A DNA stretch of 64,000 nt. Source: Flagellimonas abyssi (GTDB taxonomy: Bacteria; Bacteroidota; Bacteroidia; Flavobacteriales; Flavobacteriaceae). The notes below the pieces were generated by a model. That model was not told where the DNA came from, did no database searches, and was given only the letters and a program-made list of their open reading frames with translations. The position numbers were made by a program, and so were the translations under genes. The stretch's first letter is position 1. The number at the start of each line of letters is the position of its first letter. The stretch covers positions 62,001 through 126,000 of the forward strand of contig NZ_JAHZSV010000003.1 in NCBI RefSeq assembly GCF_019457905.1, read 5' to 3'. This document shows, piece after piece, positions 42,073 through 50,975 of the stretch.

Positions 42073-42870
42073 TTAATCTTTTTTAACGCTGAGTACCAAT
42101 ACCGGTATCTTTACGAAGAACTCCGACTTCTGAATCGTGTTCTTTTCCCATAGTTTTTTAAAGAATCCACGCTTTCTGCGGAACACGCACAACATGTCCG
42201 GATGCTCTTTTTGGAAATACTCCGTCACCCCTAAATACGTGGTACCGTTTTCTGTAATCGTCAATTGTGAGCTCAAATCCATCAAAGCTGTGTTCACTTT
42301 AAGATCGTCCTCGGTATAGCCGGGTCTCTTTACCAACAAGAGACTGACTTCTGATCTAAACTTGTTCTTGATCATGATCAATGGGGTCAAAATACTGCTC
42401 CGTTTTAAAATTCCCGACCCAAAAGCCGTCAATATTTTCTTGACAGGTTTAAACGTTGTTCCTTTAGGAACGATCAAGGTTGGGATTTCCGTCTGCTTTA
42501 TTATTCTACCGGAGGTGTTGCCCAAGTAAAGTTCCTCCTGTATATCGTTACTTTTTGGAGCTATAATGATCAAGTCAATACCAAGTTCTTTATTGATGCT
42601 CTTTAATCCATCGATGATGTCACCATTGTAAGTGGCCAATTTTATTTCGACCCCTTTCGTGTCTACCTGATCAATAACTTCCTTTAAATGTTCCTTACTG
42701 CTTTTGGCTACTTTTTCTTCCACATTGGCCAAACTTCCTACGGCTGTGGTTACATTAAATACGTCCATTACATAGATTTGAGCCCCAAAATTGGATGCAA
42801 AATCAACGGCGTATTGCAATGTTTGATGAGAATCTGGAGAAGTTCCAATAGGTACAAGTATATTGTTCAT
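42073..42870 (-). CDS. Universal stress protein family
   Basis: A 265-residue protein with an N-terminal Usp fold (MNNILVPIGTSPDSHQTLQYAVDFA) and a second, degenerate Usp half ending in KIPVLVLSV. The nucleotide-binding GxxGRI-like loop appears as LGNTSGRIIKQTEIPTLIVPKG. The ATG at 42868-42870 is chosen because it gives the standard Usp start; the open frame continues 23 codons upstream. Function is general stress survival; it is divergent from the GNAT gene. Confidence 0.88.
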   Translation of the reverse strand: MNNILVPIGTSPDSHQTLQYAVDFASNFGAQIYVMDVFNVTTAVGSLANVEEKVAKSSKEHLKEVIDQVDTKGVEIKLATYNGDIIDGLKSINKELGIDLIIIAPKSNDIQEELYLGNTSGRIIKQTEIPTLIVPKGTTFKPVKKILTAFGSGILKRSSILTPLIMIKNKFRSEVSLLLVKRPGYTEDDLKVNTALMDLSSQLTITENGTTYLGVTEYFQKEHPDMLCVFRRKRGFFKKLWEKNTIQKSEFFVKIPVLVLSVKKD

Positions 42871-42923
42871 GGTTTGGTGATTACGATTAAACCTTAAATT
42901 TACAATTAAATTGAAACGAATCA

Positions 42924-43424
42924 ATGATAAGACGCGCAAAGATATCTGAAATCCCCGATATCTTGACCATTACCCAAGCCTGTGCCAAAAAAATGCAAGA
43001 GAACGGCATTTTTCAATGGAACGAACACTATCCTTCCAGATTGGCTTTCGAAAAAGATATAGAGCGCAACGAGCTATTCGTGATCGAAGAAAGCCATGTC
43101 ATCCAGGGCACTATCGTCATATCCACATTAATGGATGAGGAATACAAACCCATAAAATGGCTGACCCCCAACGGAAATAGCACGTACATTCATCGGCTTT
43201 CCGTCCATCCAGAACTTCAAGGAAAGGGCTTGGCCCAAGAAATGATGGATTTTGCAGAAAATTATTCCAGGAAAAATAATTTCGAGTCGGTGCGGCTGGA
43301 TACTTTTTCACTGAATAAAAGAAACCAGCGTTTTTACGAGCAAAGAGGGTATCAAAAACTTGGTGATATCTATTTCCCCAAACAAAGCCAGCATCCTTTT
43401 CATTGTTATGAATTAGTGCTGTAA
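42924..43424 (+). CDS. GNAT-family N-acetyltransferase
   Basis: A 166-residue acetyl-CoA-dependent transferase. The acetyl-CoA loop is LSVHPELQGKGLAQEMMDFAE, and the C-terminal RNQRFYEQRGYQKLGDIYF is the usual last motif. The acceptor is unknown. Close upstream of a MATE exporter (12 nt gap), so the two are co-transcribed. Confidence 0.9.
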   Translation: MIRRAKISEIPDILTITQACAKKMQENGIFQWNEHYPSRLAFEKDIERNELFVIEESHVIQGTIVISTLMDEEYKPIKWLTPNGNSTYIHRLSVHPELQGKGLAQEMMDFAENYSRKNNFESVRLDTFSLNKRNQRFYEQRGYQKLGDIYFPKQSQHPFHCYELVL

Positions 43425-43436
43425 CTTGCGCCCGAT

Positions 43437-44771
43437 TTGAGCACGCAGGTAAATTTTAAGAGCATCAACCAACTGGCCATTCCCGCCACTATCTCGGGAA
43501 TTGCGGAACCTATTCTCTCCATAACGGATACCGCCATCGTGGGCAACATTCCCGTGGACGGGTTGGAGTCGTTGGCAGCAGCGGGAATCGTGGGTTCCTT
43601 TTTGTCCATGCTCATTTGGGTGCTCGGTCAAACACGAAGCTCCATTTCCGCCATCATTTCCCAGTACTTGGGCGCCGGACGGTTAACAGAGGTAAAAGAT
43701 TTGCCGGCACAGGCTATTTTCTTCAACATTCTGCTCAGTATCGTGGTCCTTTTATCCACTGTTTTCCTTATAGAAGAAATCTTTGCCCTGTTCAACGCAT
43801 CCGGTAAAATTCTAGAGTACTGTATATCCTATTATGCCATTAGGGTGTGGGGCTTTCCGCTTACACTTTTCACCTTTGCTGTTTTCGGGATATTTCGTGG
43901 ATTGCAGAATACTTTTTACCCCATGGTCATTGCCATGTTGGGTGCAGGCCTCAACATTTTACTGGATTTTGTTCTTGTTTATGGTATCGATGGATGGGTG
44001 CCCGCCCTTTACTTGGAAGGAGCCGCTTGGGCAAGCTTGATATCGCAAGCTATCATGGCCATTATCGCCCTTGTCCTATTATTGAAAAAGACGGAAATCA
44101 GCATGAAACTGGTTTTTCCGCTCAATAAAGAAATGAAGCGTGTGGTATTTATGAGCCTAAACCTCTTTGTGCGCACGCTTGCCCTCAACGCCGCACTCAT
44201 GCTTGCCGTACGCGAGGCCACCACCTTGGGCGACCAGTTCATAGGGGCACATACCATTGCCATCAACCTTTGGTTGTTCTCCGCTTTCTTTATTGATGGA
44301 TTTGCCGCCGCAGGAAACAGTATGGGCGGAAGACTGCTCGGTGCCCAAGACTATAACGGTCTTTGGGAATTGGCCAAAAAAATAATGAAGTATGGCACGA
44401 TTGTAAGCCTTGGACTTATGGCGTTCGGATTTATTTTTTATAGGCCCATTGGCCGGATTTTTTCCAACGAAACCGTGGTACTGGACACCTTCTACAACAT
44501 TTTTTACATTGTAATCATCGGTTTGCCGATGAATACGTTGGCCTTTGTTTTTGATGGGCTTTTCAAGGGAATGGGCGAAATGAAGTATTTAAGGAACGTA
44601 CTGTTGGCCGCCACCTTATTGGGGTTCATTCCATGCCTCTATCTGGGCATTTATCTAGGTTGGGGGCTATATGCCATTTGGATTGCATTTGTGGTCTGGA
44701 TGATGATTCGTGGATTTTCCCTGGTCTGGAAATTTAGGATAAAATTCCAACCCTTGGTACAAAACCCTTAA
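43437..44771 (+). CDS. MATE-family efflux transporter
   Basis: A 444-residue inner-membrane protein with twelve predicted helices that exports cationic drugs or metabolites using a Na+ or H+ gradient. Landmarks are ISGIAEPILSITDTAIVGN near the start and the second MatE repeat from about residue 225. The start is TTG; the next ATG would remove the first helix. Follows the GNAT gene with a 12 nt gap. Confidence 0.9.
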   Translation: MSTQVNFKSINQLAIPATISGIAEPILSITDTAIVGNIPVDGLESLAAAGIVGSFLSMLIWVLGQTRSSISAIISQYLGAGRLTEVKDLPAQAIFFNILLSIVVLLSTVFLIEEIFALFNASGKILEYCISYYAIRVWGFPLTLFTFAVFGIFRGLQNTFYPMVIAMLGAGLNILLDFVLVYGIDGWVPALYLEGAAWASLISQAIMAIIALVLLLKKTEISMKLVFPLNKEMKRVVFMSLNLFVRTLALNAALMLAVREATTLGDQFIGAHTIAINLWLFSAFFIDGFAAAGNSMGGRLLGAQDYNGLWELAKKIMKYGTIVSLGLMAFGFIFYRPIGRIFSNETVVLDTFYNIFYIVIIGLPMNTLAFVFDGLFKGMGEMKYLRNVLLAATLLGFIPCLYLGIYLGWGLYAIWIAFVVWMMIRGFSLVWKFRIKFQPLVQNP

Positions 44772-44820
44772 TTTAGTGCTCACGGAATACAGGTTTACAA
44801 CAACTGATAACTGAAAATAA

Positions 44821-45588
44821 ATGTCCACCCATAGAATCAACGGCAGCCTATACACCAAAATTGAAAACAAGGTAGCGACCATAGAATTTGGTCACCCTGC
44901 AAGCAATTCCTTTGTTTCCGAACTTTTGGTGCGGCTTACGAAGGAGTTTGATAAAGTGGGCAAAAACGATGACGTTTCTGTAATCGTGTTAAAGTCCGAA
45001 GGAGAACGGGCTTTTTGTGCCGGAGCCTCTTTTGATGAATTAGTGGCAGTTTCCAATCTGGAAGAGGGGAAGGCGTTTTTTAGTGGTTTTGCAAACATCA
45101 TCAATGCCATGCGCAAGTGTCCCAAGCCGATTATTGGACGAGTACAGGGCAAAACTGTTGGTGGCGGTGTCGGCTTGGCATCGGCCTGCGATTATGTGCA
45201 TGCAACGGTAGAAGCAGCCATCAAATTATCGGAAATATCCATAGGAATAGGCCCGTTCGTCATTGCCCCGACCGTAGAGCGCAAAATGGGCAAAGCCGCT
45301 TTGGCCGAGCTCACTTTGTATCCCACCGAGTGGAAAAATGCCTATTGGGCCAAAGAACAAGGCTTATATGCCAAAGTGTACGATTCCATTGCCGAAATGG
45401 ACAGGGAACTGGAAATCCATGTTCAAAAACTGGCCACCTATAACCCCGAAGCTCTGGAAAAAATGAAGAAAGTTCTTTGGGAAGGAACCGAGCATTGGGA
45501 CGACCTATTGTTGGAACGTGCTGAAGCATCCGGAAAGTTGGCACTATCGCCAAATACCAAAAAAGCATTGGAGAAGTTTAAAAAATAA
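44821..45588 (+). CDS. Enoyl-CoA hydratase/isomerase family protein
   Basis: A 255-residue crotonase-fold enzyme. The CoA/oxyanion segments are ERAFCAGASFDEL and GKTVGGGVGLASACDYVHAT. The usual second catalytic Glu position reads ISIGIGPFVIAPTV, so hydration versus isomerisation cannot be decided. The substrate is unknown; fatty-acid or phenylacetate breakdown are possible. A 30-codon membrane ORF follows. Confidence 0.88.
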   Translation: MSTHRINGSLYTKIENKVATIEFGHPASNSFVSELLVRLTKEFDKVGKNDDVSVIVLKSEGERAFCAGASFDELVAVSNLEEGKAFFSGFANIINAMRKCPKPIIGRVQGKTVGGGVGLASACDYVHATVEAAIKLSEISIGIGPFVIAPTVERKMGKAALAELTLYPTEWKNAYWAKEQGLYAKVYDSIAEMDRELEIHVQKLATYNPEALEKMKKVLWEGTEHWDDLLLERAEASGKLALSPNTKKALEKFKK

Positions 45589-45596
45589 AAGCAGTT

Positions 45597-45689
45597 ATGA
45601 ATGATTTGATTTTTCCCATATTGGCCCTTTTTGTAGTCGTGGTGTATGTAGTCAATAGAATACGTAGCAATCGTCGTTACAAAAAATAA
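45597..45689 (+). CDS. 30-residue single-pass membrane protein
   Basis: A tiny ORF 8 nt after the enoyl-CoA hydratase stop. The product starts MNDLIFPILALFVVVVYVV, one membrane helix, and ends with a strongly basic tail (NRIRSNRRYKK), the layout of a real inner-membrane micropeptide with the positive end in the cytosol. No relative is recognised. Its stop codon overlaps the first bases of the palindrome that precedes the toxin-antitoxin genes. Confidence 0.5.
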   Translation: MNDLIFPILALFVVVVYVVNRIRSNRRYKK

Positions 45690-45717
45690 TATATAAAATA
45701 TATATTTTATATATTTG
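45688..45717 (+). promoter_or_regulatory. 28 bp palindromic operator overlapping the toxin-antitoxin promoter
   Basis: A perfect 28 bp inverted repeat (45688-45715; half-site AATATATAAAATAT). The exact -7 box TATATTTG (45710-45717) overlaps its right arm, so a bound antitoxin or toxin-antitoxin complex would block the polymerase. The antitoxin ATG is 30 nt downstream. Confidence 0.75.
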
Positions 45718-45746
45718 CTGGTATATAATTTGAGAGACCACGTTTT

Positions 45747-46007
45747 ATGGAACATGTCAAAAAACTCATTGAAGTCGATAAGTCACTGGTAGTAAAACTC
45801 AAAGTGCTTTCCGCTTTTGAAAACTTGAGCGTTAAGGCCTTGATGGAAAAGGCCGTGGTCGAGTATGTGAAAAACAAGGAGCTGGAGCGTTTTGAAAAGC
45901 TATCAGAAGAAGAGAAGGAAGACCTTGGTCTTCTACTTTTGATGCAGCAAACAGACAAAGAAGACTTTGTCAGTGAGGAAGTTGTCTTTAAAATTCTTGA
46001 TGAATGA
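45747..46007 (+). CDS. Antitoxin of a type II toxin-antitoxin pair
   Basis: An 86-residue acidic, mainly helical protein (KKLIEVDKSLVVKLKVLSAFENLSV, then a helix rich in Glu and Leu). The N-terminal part resembles ribbon-helix-helix antitoxins. It overlaps the toxin start by 4 nt (ATGA), the usual coupling of antitoxin and RelE/ParE-type toxin. The palindrome upstream is its likely operator. Family not identified with certainty. Confidence 0.75.
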   Translation: MEHVKKLIEVDKSLVVKLKVLSAFENLSVKALMEKAVVEYVKNKELERFEKLSEEEKEDLGLLLLMQQTDKEDFVSEEVVFKILDE

Positions 46008-46270
46008 AAATCAAATATCATAAATCACTTGAAAAAGATTTAAGAAAGATTAATGATAAAAAGATAAAGCAAAAATTGAAGCTCATCATTCTCGAAATCA
46101 AAGAAGCTGAGGTTTTGGACGAGCTTAAGTCCGTCAAGAAGTTAGCAGGACACCCGAATGCCTTCAGAATAAGAGTCGGTACATACCGACTTGGTTTTTA
46201 TTACGAAAACAATACCTTAATATTGTCTCGTTTTGTAAAACGAAATGACATATATAAACTTTTTCCTTAG
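46004..46270 (+). CDS. RelE/ParE-family toxin
   Basis: An 88-residue basic protein with the RelE/ParE superfamily pattern: YHKSLEKDLRKINDKKIKQKLK, then LAGHPNAFRIRVGTYRLGFYYEN, then a terminal HxR-like KRNDIYKLF in place of HRxxxY. RelE types cleave mRNA at the ribosome, ParE types poison gyrase; the sequence does not settle which. It ends 5 nt before the lpxH-like gene. Confidence 0.85.
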   Translation: MKIKYHKSLEKDLRKINDKKIKQKLKLIILEIKEAEVLDELKSVKKLAGHPNAFRIRVGTYRLGFYYENNTLILSRFVKRNDIYKLFP

Positions 46271-46275
46271 ACCCA

Positions 46276-47043
46276 TTGGACAATATTTCACTTCCTAAAG
46301 GCAAAAAAATCTATTTCGCGAGCGATAACCACCTAGGGGCTCCCACCCGAAAGGACAGTCTGCCCCGTGAGAAAAAATTTGTGGCCTGGCTGGATTCCAT
46401 TAAGAAGGATGCTGCGGCCATTTTTTTAATGGGCGACCTTTTTGATTTTTGGTTCGAGTATAAAACCGTGGTGCCCAAAGGCTTTACACGAACGCTTGGC
46501 AAACTGGCCGAACTATCGGATATGGGCATTCCCATTACTTATTTTGTGGGCAACCACGATCTTTGGATGAACGGATATTTTGAAAAGGAACTGAATATCC
46601 CGGTGTACCATAAACCGCAGCAGTTCCTCATCAATGACACTTCCTTTTTTATTGGGCACGGTGATGGATTGGGTCCACATGACAAGGGTTTTAAACGGAT
46701 GAAAAAGGTATTTACCAATCCCGTGGCCCAGTGGTTTTTTAAATGGCTTCACCCCGATTTAGGTGTTCGTTTGGGACAGCATCTGTCCGTAAACAACAAA
46801 ATTATTTCTGGCGAAGCGGACGCTAAATTTTTAGGAGAGGATAAGGAATGGCTCATTCTGTATGCCAAGCGCAAGTTGGAAGAGCAACATTTTGACCATT
46901 TTATATTTGGTCATCGTCATTTACCGTTGGAAATCAAACTGAACGATACCTCGACCTATACCAATCTCGGGGATTGGATTTCCTTTTTTACCTACGCTGT
47001 TTTTGATGGAGAAAAATTGACTTTGGAGAAACTGGAAGATTAG
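46276..47043 (+). CDS. UDP-2,3-diacylglucosamine diphosphatase (LpxH-like)
   Basis: A 255-residue calcineurin-type phosphoesterase that removes UMP from UDP-diacylglucosamine in lipid A synthesis. All metal motifs are seen: SDNHLG, MGDLFDFWF, GNHDLW, HGDG and FGHRHLP. The start is TTG, 5 nt after the toxin stop; the later residues GKKIYFASDNHLG need it. It overlaps the convergent MFS gene by 4 nt at their stops. Confidence 0.87.
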   Translation: MDNISLPKGKKIYFASDNHLGAPTRKDSLPREKKFVAWLDSIKKDAAAIFLMGDLFDFWFEYKTVVPKGFTRTLGKLAELSDMGIPITYFVGNHDLWMNGYFEKELNIPVYHKPQQFLINDTSFFIGHGDGLGPHDKGFKRMKKVFTNPVAQWFFKWLHPDLGVRLGQHLSVNNKIISGEADAKFLGEDKEWLILYAKRKLEEQHFDHFIFGHRHLPLEIKLNDTSTYTNLGDWISFFTYAVFDGEKLTLEKLED

Positions 47044-48299
47044 TCTTCCTTTTCGTGCTCTTCAATGTCTTTTTGAAGGTCCAATCGCCTAAATGTGGGG
47101 GAAGCAATTGCTGTTGCACTTACGGTGAGCAACGTCATGCATCCACCAAAGACCACCGCTGTTACAGTTCCCATTAGTTTGGCCGTCAACCCACTTTCAA
47201 AAGCGCCCAACTCGTTGGAAGAACCTACGAACATAGAATTTACCGAAGCTACCCTACCGCGCATATTGTCCGGTGTTTTTATTTGCAAAATGGTCTGTCG
47301 AATGATCATCGAGATACCATCCACTGCCCCACTTACAAACAAAGCGATCACGGATAACCAAAAAAGTTCCGACAACCCGAAGACGATAATACAGATTCCA
47401 AAGGCAAAGACCGCCATCAATAACTTTTTACCAGCATTTTTATGCATGGGAAACCTAGTTGAGCCCAACATGGTAATAGATGCCCCTACCGCGGGGGCAG
47501 CCCGTAAAATCCCGAAGCCTTCGGAACCCACGTGCAAAATATCTTGAGCATAAACAGGCAAAAGCGCCACGGCCCCACCAAAAAGTACGGCGATCATGTC
47601 CAAAGTAAGTGCCCCAAAAATGGCCTTGTTCCCAAAAACAAACTTGAGTCCATCCTTCAAACTTTGAAAAACAGGCTCCCCGATTTTAGGATTCATAATG
47701 GGTTTTGGGGGGATTTGGAAGAGGAAAATCAACGCCATCAACGAGAAACCAAAAATGACGCACATGCTCCAATGCACTCCGATCCAACTAATGGAAAAAC
47801 CGGCCAAGGCAGGGCCCAAAACCGATGCCAACTGCCAAGTGGAACTGCTCCAAGTGACCGCATTCGGATATATTTTCTTCGGAACGATCAAAGCAATCAA
47901 CGAAAATATGGTCGGGCCCAAAAACGAGCGTACAAATCCGCCCAAAAATACCAGGGCATAAATGGAGTACAGTATGGTGGTGGATTCCCATGAATCTTCC
48001 AATCCGGGCCAGCTCAATACAAACAATCCGAAGCTTATCACCGAGAACCCGGCGATACAGACCACCAAAAGGTTCCGTTTTTCCTTTTGGTCCACAATGT
48101 GACCTGCGAAGAGGGCCATGCTCACGGCAGGTACCACCTCCATCAAACCGATTATACCCAAAGAAAGCGGGTCCTTGGTCAAGGAATATACTTGCCATTC
48201 AATTACGATAAACTGCATGGACCATGCGAAAACCATGGCAAAACGCACCAATAAAAATATGTTGAATTCCTTATAGCGAAGTGCTGCGTAGGGGTCCAT
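47040..48299 (-). CDS. MFS transporter
   Basis: A 419-residue twelve-helix major-facilitator protein of the MFS_3/EntS-like group: RFAMVFAWSMQFIVIEWQVY in helix 1 and GHIVDQKEKRNLL as the loop 2-3 motif. The substrate is unknown. It starts 6 nt after recJ on the same strand. Confidence 0.88.
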   Translation of the reverse strand: MDPYAALRYKEFNIFLLVRFAMVFAWSMQFIVIEWQVYSLTKDPLSLGIIGLMEVVPAVSMALFAGHIVDQKEKRNLLVVCIAGFSVISFGLFVLSWPGLEDSWESTTILYSIYALVFLGGFVRSFLGPTIFSLIALIVPKKIYPNAVTWSSSTWQLASVLGPALAGFSISWIGVHWSMCVIFGFSLMALIFLFQIPPKPIMNPKIGEPVFQSLKDGLKFVFGNKAIFGALTLDMIAVLFGGAVALLPVYAQDILHVGSEGFGILRAAPAVGASITMLGSTRFPMHKNAGKKLLMAVFAFGICIIVFGLSELFWLSVIALFVSGAVDGISMIIRQTILQIKTPDNMRGRVASVNSMFVGSSNELGAFESGLTAKLMGTVTAVVFGGCMTLLTVSATAIASPTFRRLDLQKDIEEHEKED

Positions 48300-48305
48300 A
48301 AATAG

Positions 48306-49994
48306 CTAGCGAATATCTCTTAATTTTAGTTGAAGGCTTACCGTTCCGTTCCATTCATTTTCATCCAACGAAAATACGGCATCGAATGGTTTTATTCGCT
48401 TAACCACATCCAATTTATCGCCCAAATTAAATCCTATGCCACCAATAGGTTCCGAACCTAGTTGATAGAGGCTGCATTTTAAGTGTTTCTCGCCTTCGCC
48501 AACTCCACGGGCATACCCCGTATCCTTTAATCCTTCGGCCATAAAAACGGGGGTCATGTTGCCGGGACCAAATGGTGCAAATTGTTTTAGAATACGCATC
48601 AGTTTTGGGGTAATCTGGTCCATTTGAATTTTGGCATCAATGGAAATTTCGGGCTGCAAGAGTTTTGGGTCGATGGTTTCAGAAACCACCCTTTCAAACT
48701 GGCTCTTGAACGTTTCATACTGCTCTTCCAACAACGTGAGTCCCGCTGCATACATGTGACCGCCGAACTGCTCTAAACAATCTGAACATCCCTCCAGGGC
48801 ATTGTAGATATCAAACCCTTTGACCGATCTTGCGGAAGCTGCCAATTTATCCCCGCTTTTGGTGAAGACCAAAGTTGGCCGGTAATATGTTTCTGTCAAT
48901 CGTGATGCTACAATACCGATTACACCTTTGTGCCAGTTTTCGTTATAGACCACTGAGGTAAACTTCTCCTCCTCTTTATTTTCTTGGATTTGCACTAAAG
49001 CTTCCTGTGTGATTTCTTGGTCCAAACTTCTCCGTTCTGTGTTGAACAGTTCAATTTCAGAAGCAAACTGTTGTGCCTGGGCAAAGTTGGTTTCGGTGAG
49101 TAAGTTTACGGCATGTTGTCCATGCTTCATGCGTCCGGCCGCATTGATTCGTGGGGCAATGATAAAAACCACATCCGTGATGGTAAGCTCCCTTTTTTTG
49201 GTCTGATCAATTAATGCCTTGATTCCTGTTCTTGGATTTTCGTTGATGACCATTAACCCGTAATAAGCGAGCACACGATTCTCCCCGGTAATAGGAACAA
49301 TATCGGCAGCAATGGCAGTTGCCACTAAATCCAAATAAAGCAAAATATCATCGATGGTATTTCCCCACTTGGTACTCAACGCTTGAATCAATTTAAAGCC
49401 AACGCCACAACCGCAAAGTTCCTTGTAAGGATAGTCGCAATCGTGCTGTTTGGGATCTAACACCGCAATTGCATCTGGAAGTTCTGCTCCTGGTCGGTGG
49501 TGATCGCAAACGATAACATCGATGCCTTTTTCCTTGGCATATTTTATCTGGTCAATGGCCTTGATGCCGCAATCCAGCGCTATAATCAAAGACATGTCGT
49601 TGTCCGAGGCAAAATCAATGCCTTTTAAGGAAATGCCGTAACCTTCCAAATAACGGTCGGGAATGTAGGTGGCCACATTGGGGTAGGTTTCCATCAAATA
49701 GGCGCTCATTAGCGCAACGGATGTGGTCCCATCTACATCGTAATCTCCATAGACCAAAATGTTCTCTCCTTTGTTGATGGCTTCTTCAATCCGTTCCACT
49801 GCTTTGCGCATGTCCTTCATCAAAAAAGGATCGTGCAGATGATTCAACTCGGGCCGGAAGAATGCTTTCGCCTCTTCGTAATTGGTTATTCCCCTTTGAA
49901 TTAGGAGCTGCGCTACCAAATCATCAACGCCCAATGCTTTGGACAATTGGTCAATGAATTCTTGTTCCGGTTTTGGCTTTATGGTCCAGCGCAT
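48306..49994 (-). CDS. recJ: Single-stranded-DNA-specific exonuclease RecJ
   Basis: A 5' to 3' exonuclease for recombination and mismatch repair. The DHH domain shows VYGDYDVDGTTS (about 82-93), DCGIKAIDQI and DHHRPGAELPDA; the DHHA1 domain has HKGVIGIVASRL, and GGHMYAAGLTL follows. At 562 residues it is full length. Confidence 0.96.
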   Translation of the reverse strand: MRWTIKPKPEQEFIDQLSKALGVDDLVAQLLIQRGITNYEEAKAFFRPELNHLHDPFLMKDMRKAVERIEEAINKGENILVYGDYDVDGTTSVALMSAYLMETYPNVATYIPDRYLEGYGISLKGIDFASDNDMSLIIALDCGIKAIDQIKYAKEKGIDVIVCDHHRPGAELPDAIAVLDPKQHDCDYPYKELCGCGVGFKLIQALSTKWGNTIDDILLYLDLVATAIAADIVPITGENRVLAYYGLMVINENPRTGIKALIDQTKKRELTITDVVFIIAPRINAAGRMKHGQHAVNLLTETNFAQAQQFASEIELFNTERRSLDQEITQEALVQIQENKEEEKFTSVVYNENWHKGVIGIVASRLTETYYRPTLVFTKSGDKLAASARSVKGFDIYNALEGCSDCLEQFGGHMYAAGLTLLEEQYETFKSQFERVVSETIDPKLLQPEISIDAKIQMDQITPKLMRILKQFAPFGPGNMTPVFMAEGLKDTGYARGVGEGEKHLKCSLYQLGSEPIGGIGFNLGDKLDVVKRIKPFDAVFSLDENEWNGTVSLQLKLRDIR

Positions 49995-50043
49995 AGTTTT
50001 AAAAGTTCAAGTGCAAAATTCAAGCTTAAGCTCAAATTTCCAG

Positions 50044-50394
50044 TTACTTCTTCCTTTTGATTACGGTAGCAGTGATTTTAATCAATTGTTCAATTTCATC
50101 CAATAAACCAATGCAAACTCCTTCATTGCCATAGTTTATCTTTTTCAGAATCTTTAGGCTTACCCTCGATTCTTTCAATTCCCTTAATGTAATGGTAGCC
50201 CTATAAACAAAATCTTTGTTGGTGTTTGTTCCTTGAGCCTATCCAAAGTTCAAAGCAGCACTTCCAGCGGAACGAAGTAATTGATTTCCGTAATATTGTC
50301 CTGTAAAATCGTTGGATAAATCGTGGCAAAAAGTAGCGATACTGGCTGCCAAATCCACAAATCGTTCCTCTAGATCGAATTTCTTTTCGTTCAT
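50044..50394 (-). pseudogene. Four-helix bundle protein (S23 / rRNA intervening-sequence family) broken by a stop codon
   Basis: On the minus strand an ATG at 50392-50394 opens MNEKKFDLEERFVDLA ... RSAGSAALNFG, then a TAG (50239-50241) stands where the family has NYGEA, and the frame continues as AQGTNTNKDFVYR ... LKILKKINYG to a TAA at 50044-50046. Total 116 codons, the usual length. A single G to T change (GAG to TAG) would explain it, and the reading frame after the stop is still clean, so the loss is recent or the stop is read through. The function of the family is unknown. Confidence 0.85.
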
Positions 50395-50497
50395 ATTTTA
50401 AAAATTGATCTTGAGGTTGACCTAATTCTTAAATATAATTGATTATTTGGTAATTGAACTTGTGTTTTGTTCTTGAGCCTGTTCCTTTGTTTGCCTC

Positions 50498-50920
50498 CTA
50501 TTTATGATGAAAAATGGTCTTGATGTCCAATTCGGCAAATTTTCTGAACATTTCCATAACGCCGCAATATTTTTCAACGGAAAGGTCTACCGCTTTTTTA
50601 AGCTTGTCCTCGTTTAAGTTGGCACCGGTAAAATGATACTCGATTACTACGGAATTATAATATTTCGGATGTTCGTCGGTAAGGTTGGCTATGGTCTCTA
50701 TCTTAAAGTCGTCCACTTCCAATTTCATCTTTTTAATGAGCGAGGCCACATCCAAACCCGAACAACCTGCCAAAGATGACAACATTAGGGCCTTGGGACG
50801 CAACCCTGCTCCCGACCCGCCACTATCTTCACCGGCATCGATTCGTACAGTATGTCCAGATGGATTGTTGCTCTCAAAAGCCATCTCTCCCAACCATTTG
50901 GTAGTTATGTGATTTGTCAT
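50498..50920 (-). CDS. OsmC-family protein
   Basis: A 140-residue peroxide-reducing protein of the OsmC/Ohr superfamily. The second half has the conserved redox Cys in SSLAGCSGLDVASLI and later EKYCGVMEMF. The ATG at 50918-50920 (MTNHITTKWLGE) is chosen, as the frame upstream has no family resemblance. Divergent from the AhpD-like gene, which suggests a shared oxidative-stress role. Confidence 0.88.
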   Translation of the reverse strand: MTNHITTKWLGEMAFESNNPSGHTVRIDAGEDSGGSGAGLRPKALMLSSLAGCSGLDVASLIKKMKLEVDDFKIETIANLTDEHPKYYNSVVIEYHFTGANLNEDKLKKAVDLSVEKYCGVMEMFRKFAELDIKTIFHHK

Positions 50921-50975
50921 GACGTTTAATTTTTGTTTCTTGTAGAGTCCAAAAATACAATTTATAATCGCAATC

